Positions 30,790 to 34,588 of a DNA stretch of 34,588 nt are shown here, piece by piece (within the stretch, counting starts at the first letter, position 1; every line of letters begins with the position of its first letter). The stretch lies in the NCBI GenBank assembly GCA_003244045.1, contig QHBU01000257.1:1-34588 (forward strand), given 5' to 3'. This stretch comes from Candidatus Aeolococcus gillhamiae (lineage in GTDB: Bacteria > Chloroflexota > Dormibacteria > Aeolococcales > Aeolococcaceae). The position numbers were made by a program, and so were the translations under genes. Under the pieces are notes generated by a model, which searched no databases, had not been told where the DNA came from, and saw only the letters and a program-made list of their open reading frames with translations.

Positions 30790-31161
30790 ATGGACTGGAA
30801 AATCGAGCTCATCTTCGTGCCGGTGACGGATGTCGACGTCGCCAGGGACTTCTACGCGCAGAAGTGCGGGTTCACCATCGACTACGACGTGCGGGTCTCG
30901 GAGGGGTTGCGCTTCGTCCAGCTCACGCCCCCGGGATCCGCGTGTTCGATCGCCGTCGGCGAGGGCATCACCCAGATGGAGCCGGGCACGCAGAACAGCA
31001 TCCAGGTCGTCATCGCCGATGCTGCGGCGGCCATGGAGGAGCTGCGTTCGCGCGGCGTCGAGACAAGCGACGTCGACACGCAGCCCTGGGGGCTGTTCGT
31101 CACCTTCAACGACCCCGATGGCAATCGCTGGGTGCTGCAGCAGCTGCCGCAGCGAGAGTGA
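30790..31161 (+). CDS. VOC family protein, paralogue of the gene at 9054-9464
   Basis: 123 residues. KIELIFVPVTDVDVARDFYAQ opens the first beta-alpha-beta-beta-beta module, IQVVIADAAAAMEELRSRG opens the second, and it ends FVTFNDPDGNRWVLQQL. The QLTPPGSACSIAVG segment matches QLTPRGSACSIALM in the other VOC protein. It starts 6 bases after purC and may ride on the purBC transcript, although no purine role is evident. It ends 4 bases from the convergent hydrolase gene. Confidence 0.9.
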   Translation: MDWKIELIFVPVTDVDVARDFYAQKCGFTIDYDVRVSEGLRFVQLTPPGSACSIAVGEGITQMEPGTQNSIQVVIADAAAAMEELRSRGVETSDVDTQPWGLFVTFNDPDGNRWVLQQLPQRE

Positions 31162-31165
31162 TCAG

Positions 31166-31975
31166 CTACGCGGCCGCGCTCGCAAGAAAGGTGTCGAGGG
31201 CAGCCTGAGCCTGCGCGGCCACCGCATAGTGCAGCAGCTGGGTTCCATGATCGGTTCCAGACAGCAGGAGCAGCCGCTTGTGGGGCGATGGGCACGCGGC
31301 ATACATCGCCTTGGCATCCTCGGGAAATGACCTGCTCTGGGCGGCATCCATGAACAGTACGGGGACCCTCAGCTGCGCCGCTGCTGCCGACGCGTTCAGT
31401 CACTGGTAGTACGATGGTCCTGACAGGCTGGCGACGCCGGCCACAGGGGGTGACACGGTCAGCGCTGCGATGAGGGAGGCCGCGCCACCCATCGAGGCGC
31501 CCATGAGGACAATCCTGGTCGCTCCGTCGCGCCGAAGCTGACCGGCCGCGGCCACCACGTCTGCCACGAGGTCGGACCCGAAGTCGAATGCGAGGGCTCG
31601 CATACCGAGGTCACGGAGCCGTTCCGCATAGCCGACCCAGCCGCAGAGGTTGGCGAAGTACTCGTGGGACATCACCACACCCAGGGACCCGCTGCCGAAC
31701 TCTGCCCCGATCAACTGCTCCCGGCCGGCCGAGAACACCACCTCACGCGCGTGGTCGCTCGGCTGGATGCAGTCGTCGAGAGGCGGGGCGCTCGGCGCCG
31801 CCCTCACCGTCGCCGAGGAGGTGGTCTGCGGTTGCGCGCCCGAACCCCCGCACGCGACGACGGCACTCCCGAGCAGCGCCGCGATCAGGAGCCTGGCGAC
31901 CGCCACGGCCACCTGAGCCGTGCCGCCTCTCGCCCGCCTCGGGCCGCGAACACGGGCGAGGGATGGGTTCCCCAT
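31166..31975 (-). pseudogene. Alpha/beta-hydrolase lipoprotein interrupted by an in-frame TGA
   Basis: From the ATG at 31973-31975, the first 191 residues have a signal sequence with lipobox (LLGSAVVAC, lipidated Cys), a Pro/Ser/Thr linker and an alpha/beta-hydrolase core. That core includes the nucleophile elbow GASMGGAAS and the strand VAGVASLSGPSYYQ. A TGA at 31402-31400 then stops translation. The same frame continues beyond it without another stop to 31166. That part has LNASAAAAQLRVPVLFMDAAQ, typical of the strand leading to the catalytic acid, and GTDHGTQLL with the likely catalytic histidine. The restored protein would be 269 residues and ends 4 bases from the VOC stop. A GGA (Gly) to TGA change is the simplest explanation; readthrough or a sequencing error cannot be excluded. 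Confidence 0.75.
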
Positions 31976-32052
31976 TGCTCGAGCAGTGTGGGTCGCTGTC
32001 CAGCCTCAGGGAATCCCCCATCGGTATGAAACCGCCGACTCCCGCCCCCGGT

Positions 32053-32058
32053 TAAACT
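32053..32058 (+). promoter_or_regulatory. -10 box of purS
   Basis: TAAACT followed by CGAGGGGC and the GTG at 32067 (8 bases apart). This places the transcription start at or next to the start codon. No strong -35 hexamer is seen. Confidence 0.45.
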
Positions 32059-32066
32059 CGAGGGGC

Positions 32067-32342
32067 GTGATCTTCGACCTCGCCATCGCCGTCACCCTCA
32101 AGCCGGTGGTCAACGACCCCCAGGGCCTGGTGGTGCGCAGCGGTCTCGAGCAGCTGGGCTTCGACGGCGTCAGCGACGTCCGCGTCGGCAAGTACATCCA
32201 GCTCAAGCTGGAGGCGGACGATGAGGACGCCGCCCGAGTCAAGGCCACGCAGATGTGCGAGCAGCTGCTGCGCAACCCGGTGATCGAGGACTACCGAATC
32301 GGCCTCGAGATGCAGCTGGAGCCCGCCGCCACCGGCGCCTGA
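32067..32342 (+). CDS. purS: Phosphoribosylformylglycinamidine synthase subunit PurS
   Basis: 91 residues. PurS bridges PurQ (glutaminase) and PurL (synthase) in the FGAM synthetase complex of the fourth purine step. FDLAIAVTLKPVVNDPQGLVV, LEQLGFDGVSDVRVGKYIQLKL and VIEDYRIGLE are the diagnostic strands. The GTG at 32067 was selected over longer open-frame starts because of the family N-terminus and the -10 box spacing. purQ lies 1.8 kb downstream rather than adjacent; purL is not visible in the window. Confidence 0.95.
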   Translation: MIFDLAIAVTLKPVVNDPQGLVVRSGLEQLGFDGVSDVRVGKYIQLKLEADDEDAARVKATQMCEQLLRNPVIEDYRIGLEMQLEPAATGA

Positions 32343-32357
32343 GCGGAGCCTCTCCGG

Positions 32358-32570
32358 CTACTCGTGGCGCTCGAGGCTGTCGCCGATCAGCCAGATGGTC
32401 GGGGGCCAGAGGCCGACGAACAGCGCGCGCCTCTCGGCGTTGCCCCGTTCGTCCTGGTCGACCGTCTTGGCGCGGATCCAGAGGCCGATGCACAGCCCGA
32501 TCGAGGCGAGCGAGAACGCCTGCATGTGGCCCGCGCGCAGGCCAGCACGGTGCAGCTGGCGGCTGATCAC
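32358..32570 (-). CDS. Small conserved membrane-associated protein, unknown function
   Basis: 70 residues from a GTG at 32568-32570. An internal ATG (32523-32525) would give 55 residues, starting MQAFSLASIG. One hydrophobic helix (FSLASIGLCIGLWI) and a short second one (LFVGLWPPTIWLIGDSL) flank a charged loop (DQDERGNAERRALF). A minus-strand TACAAT (32582-32577) ends 6 bases before the GTG, matching the leaderless pattern seen in this window. The pattern GLW..R......D...NAERR..FVGLW.PT....GDSLE is one I have seen in small actinobacterial-type proteins; no function is known. Confidence 0.72.
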   Translation of the reverse strand: MISRQLHRAGLRAGHMQAFSLASIGLCIGLWIRAKTVDQDERGNAERRALFVGLWPPTIWLIGDSLERHE

Positions 32571-32576
32571 ACCCGC

Positions 32577-32602
32577 ATTGTAGGGCGGCCTTCCACTAGC
32601 CT
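32577..32602. promoter_or_regulatory. Divergent -10 boxes between the small protein and the first DUF1990 gene
   Basis: TACAAT on the minus strand (32582-32577) lies 6 bases from the GTG at 32570. TAGCCT on the plus strand (32597-32602) lies 6 bases from the GTG at 32609. Both fit leaderless starts; neither has a good -35 element. Confidence 0.45.
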
Positions 32603-32608
32603 CGGGGC

Positions 32609-33328
32609 GTGCCCCACCGTCTCGACCGCCGCCGCCGCTGGCTCACGGCGCTCGGCTGGCCGACGGGCGTCGCGCTCACCTCCTGGGATTACATGTGGCG
32701 CACGACGCCGTTGCACCGCCGCGAGCTCATCGCCAAGCGCACTGACGGCCGCGACCTGCCGCCGACCTATCCCCACGGTGTCGACGCCGCCGACGTCCAG
32801 CCCGCCGAGCAGGGCCACGGTCCCCTGTTCCATCGCCGCTACCGCACCAGCGTCCGCCGCGGTCGAATGAACGCGGCGGAGTTGATGGCTGCGGTGCAGT
32901 GCGACCTCAACAGCGCCGCGCCGACGAAGCTCGCGAGCTTCCAGAAGACGCGTGGCGACAGAGCCAAGATGGCGGTCGGCGACGAGTACGTGGTCCGCAT
33001 GCCGGGACCGTGGGACGGCCCGGTGCGCGTCATCGCCGTCGGCCCATCGTCGTTCCGGCTCGCGACGCTGCATGGCCACCTCGAGGCGGGTCAGATCGAG
33101 TTCCGCGCCCGCGACGACGACGGCGTCGTGTTCGAGATCGAGTCCTGGGCGCGGAGCAGCGACTTCTGGTCGAACCTGTTGTACCAGCACCTGCGGATGG
33201 CCAAGGAGGTGCAGCTGCACATGTGGCTGTCGTTCCTCGAGAACGTCACCCGCATCGCCGGCGGCCGGATGACCGGCGGCGTCGACATCGAGACGCATCG
33301 CATCGCGGACTTCAATGTCGCGTCGTGA
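32609..33328 (+). CDS. DUF1990-like protein, first of a pair
   Basis: 239 residues from a GTG. The N-terminus has a hydrophobic helix region (WLTALGWPTGVALTSWDYMW) then charged segments. The C-terminal half (PVRVIAVGPSSFRLATLHGHLEAGQIEFRARDDDGVVFEIESWARS) is the pattern of DUF1990 domains: HxExGxxxF followed by D-x-x-V-x-F-E-I. The tail is helical (LLYQHLRMAKEVQLHMWLSFLENV). The function is unknown. It overlaps the next gene by 14 bases. Confidence 0.75.
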   Translation: MPHRLDRRRRWLTALGWPTGVALTSWDYMWRTTPLHRRELIAKRTDGRDLPPTYPHGVDAADVQPAEQGHGPLFHRRYRTSVRRGRMNAAELMAAVQCDLNSAAPTKLASFQKTRGDRAKMAVGDEYVVRMPGPWDGPVRVIAVGPSSFRLATLHGHLEAGQIEFRARDDDGVVFEIESWARSSDFWSNLLYQHLRMAKEVQLHMWLSFLENVTRIAGGRMTGGVDIETHRIADFNVAS

Positions 33329-34079
33329 CCGCCTGCTCGGGCCGCCGCGGGTCCGCCGGCGGCTGGCTGCGCTCGCCCGTGCACCGATCAACTTCGACCC
33401 GGGCGACCTCCAGCACGCCAGCGCCGCCACCGGGTGGAAGATTGACGACCTCTGCCAGGACCTCGGCTCTGAGCCCCCCGGCGACCCGGTCCCCGGCGGC
33501 ACCTGGGAGCTGGCTCGGGCGCTGCTGCGCGGCTACGCCTTCGCCGACCCGTCGATCGTCCGCGCCTACTACGACCCCGACGTCCCGCTGATGGGCAGGA
33601 CCCTGCTGCTCAAGCTGCGGGCGCTCGGCCTCCTCCACGTGTACGCCGGCGTCCGCGTCAGCGAGGTGCGCGACGCCACCCAGTCGCACGACGGTCGCGA
33701 CGTGCGCCTGTGGGGGTGGAGCTACCGCACGCTCCAAGGCCACGTGGAGGAGGGCCAGATGGACTGGGAGGTGTGGAAGTGGCGCGACACGGGCGTCGTC
33801 GAGTTCCGCGTGCACGCCGTGTGGCGGCGGGCGGCGGTACCCAACCCGGTCGTGCGTGTCGGGGTCGCTGTCCTGCGGGCGCACGAACGAGCGCTGTTCC
33901 TGGCCAGCACGGCGCGACGGATGCGTGTGTTCACGGCGCTGGCAGCGCGGGCTGACGACAGTCCGGCGGTCGTGCGTGAGGCAGCCCGCCAGCTGAGCGC
34001 GCGTGGAGGCGACGACGTCGACATCACCGCCGAGGAGCTCGAAGAGGCGCTGCGCGAGGTGCGCGCCCCGAGCACCTGA
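33315..34079 (+). CDS. DUF1990-like protein, second of a pair
   Basis: 254 residues from the ATG at 33315, overlapping the upstream gene by 14 bases. The N-terminal part begins APINFDPGDLQHA. ALGLLHVYAGVRVSEVRD, YRTLQGHVEEGQMDWEVWKW and GVVEFRVHAVWRRAAVPNPVVRVG match the DUF1990 core. The C-terminal about 60 residues are an amphipathic helical extension (AARADDSPAVVREAARQL). The two proteins are divergent relatives rather than near-identical copies; a heterodimer is possible but untested. Confidence 0.78.
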   Translation: MSRRDRLLGPPRVRRRLAALARAPINFDPGDLQHASAATGWKIDDLCQDLGSEPPGDPVPGGTWELARALLRGYAFADPSIVRAYYDPDVPLMGRTLLLKLRALGLLHVYAGVRVSEVRDATQSHDGRDVRLWGWSYRTLQGHVEEGQMDWEVWKWRDTGVVEFRVHAVWRRAAVPNPVVRVGVAVLRAHERALFLASTARRMRVFTALAARADDSPAVVREAARQLSARGGDDVDITAEELEEALREVRAPST

Positions 34080-34125
34080 GGCCCGCGCGTCGGGCACCCG
34101 GCCGCGGCCAGTCGCCGCGCGCCGG

Positions 34126-34131
34126 TATCAT
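34126..34131 (+). promoter_or_regulatory. -10 box of purQ
   Basis: TATCAT followed by CGGGGCAC and the GTG at 34140 (8 bases apart). It has the same architecture as the purS and DUF1990 starts. Confidence 0.5.
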
Positions 34132-34139
34132 CGGGGCAC

Positions 34140-34588
34140 GTGAGGTTCGGCATCGCGGTCTTCCCCGGCACCTGGTCCGACCGCGATTGCGCCCACGCCG
34201 TCGAGCTCGCCGGCCACGAGGCGGTGATGCTCTGGCACAAGGACAAAGGACTGCGCGGCGCTGACTGCGTCATCCTCCCCGGTGGCTTCTCGTACGGCGA
34301 CTACCTGCGCACCGGCGCGGTCGCCCGCTTCGCTCCTTTAATGGAGTCGGTCGCCGAGTTCGCCGACGCCGGCGGTCTGGTGTGGGGCATCTGTAACGGC
34401 TTCCAGATCCTCTGCGAGGCGCACATGCTGCCCGGTGCGCTCACCCGCAACTCCAGCCTCGAGTTCCGCTGCGAGATGGCCAACCTGCGCGTCGAGACCG
34501 GTTCGACCGTGTACACCACCGGGCTCACGCCGGGCACCGTGCTACGCGTCCCGGTCTCGCATGGCGAGGGCCGCTTCGTCGCCGACGA
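34140..34588 (+). CDS. purQ: Phosphoribosylformylglycinamidine synthase subunit PurQ (3' truncated by window)
   Basis: 149 complete codons are visible. PurQ is the class I glutamine amidotransferase that supplies ammonia to PurL with PurS. RFGIAVFPGTWSDRDCAHAV opens the domain. LPGGFSYGDYLRTGA and the nucleophile C85 in GLVWGICNGFQIL are diagnostic, followed by LPGALTRNSSLEF. The catalytic His-Glu pair would lie beyond the window. The GTG start sits 8 bases after TATCAT and gives a complete family N-terminus. About 75 C-terminal residues are missing relative to typical PurQ. Confidence 0.97.
   Translation, partial: MRFGIAVFPGTWSDRDCAHAVELAGHEAVMLWHKDKGLRGADCVILPGGFSYGDYLRTGAVARFAPLMESVAEFADAGGLVWGICNGFQILCEAHMLPGALTRNSSLEFRCEMANLRVETGSTVYTTGLTPGTVLRVPVSHGEGRFVAD

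Noticed and set aside
31400-31402. Selenocysteine or reassigned TGA
   Set aside because: TGA is a normal stop in many neighbouring genes, and I saw no SECIS-like hairpin just after the codon; a nonsense mutation is simpler.

Overview
This is a 34.6 kb chromosomal stretch of a high-GC bacterium. It is densely packed: most neighbours overlap by ATGA, GTGA or TGATG or lie a few bases apart, and the largest gap is about 210 bases. Several genes start with GTG only 6-10 bases after a TAnnnT -10 box, i.e. leaderless or nearly leaderless transcripts. The gene content mixes actinobacterial-type families (mycothiol-dependent maleylpyruvate isomerase family, F420-type NADP oxidoreductase fold, LAL-type regulator ATPase, DUF1990, DUF6458) with lineage-specific proteins (HAF-repeat protein, Ig/beta-propeller protein beside an ECF sigma factor). 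My best guess is Dormibacterota/Chloroflexota or a deep actinobacterial relative; this is inference, as no rRNA or tRNA is present. No phage, IS element, CRISPR array or tRNA was seen.

Layout: (1) 1-4029, + strand: the 3' part of accC, a methyltransferase-like protein, an isochorismatase-fold hydrolase and a 14-TM-type MFS exporter. (2) 8846-4047, - strand: a carbohydrate ABC importer operon (lipoprotein binding protein, MalF-like permease, MalG-like permease, MalK/UgpC-like ATPase) behind a recognisable promoter. The MalF-like permease carries an SdrD-B-like domain in an extracytoplasmic loop. (3) 9464-12450, - strand: a VOC protein, and an ECF sigma factor followed by a membrane-anchored Ig/beta-propeller protein. 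(4) 12622-18821: small stress, regulatory and resistance-like genes. These are an AhpD-like protein, an SRPBCC-MarR pair with a palindrome on its promoter, a frameshifted aminoglycoside-phosphotransferase-like gene, an ABC-2 exporter pair, an NADP oxidoreductase, TetR, a small HhH protein and a GNAT acetyltransferase. (5) 18826-24906: a large LAL-type ATPase regulator, a secreted HAF-repeat protein, a TetR-maleylpyruvate isomerase family pair and small proteins. (6) 25021-28382: a Ca2+/cation antiporter-like protein, an ABM-like protein, TetR, and a SnoaL-like protein coupled to an NmrA-like protein. (7) 28526-34588: purine biosynthesis genes purB-purC, purS and purQ (cut by the window end), interleaved with VOC, an interrupted alpha/beta-hydrolase lipoprotein, a small membrane protein and a DUF1990 gene pair.

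The clearest working units are the sugar importer operon, the sigma/membrane-protein pair, the MarR-SRPBCC autoregulated unit, the ABC-2 exporter and the purine genes. The observations most worth following are the SdrB-like insertion in the importer permease, the repeated -10/GTG start architecture, and two genes broken by a single-base change (a frameshift at about 14197-14205 and an in-frame TGA at 31400-31402).
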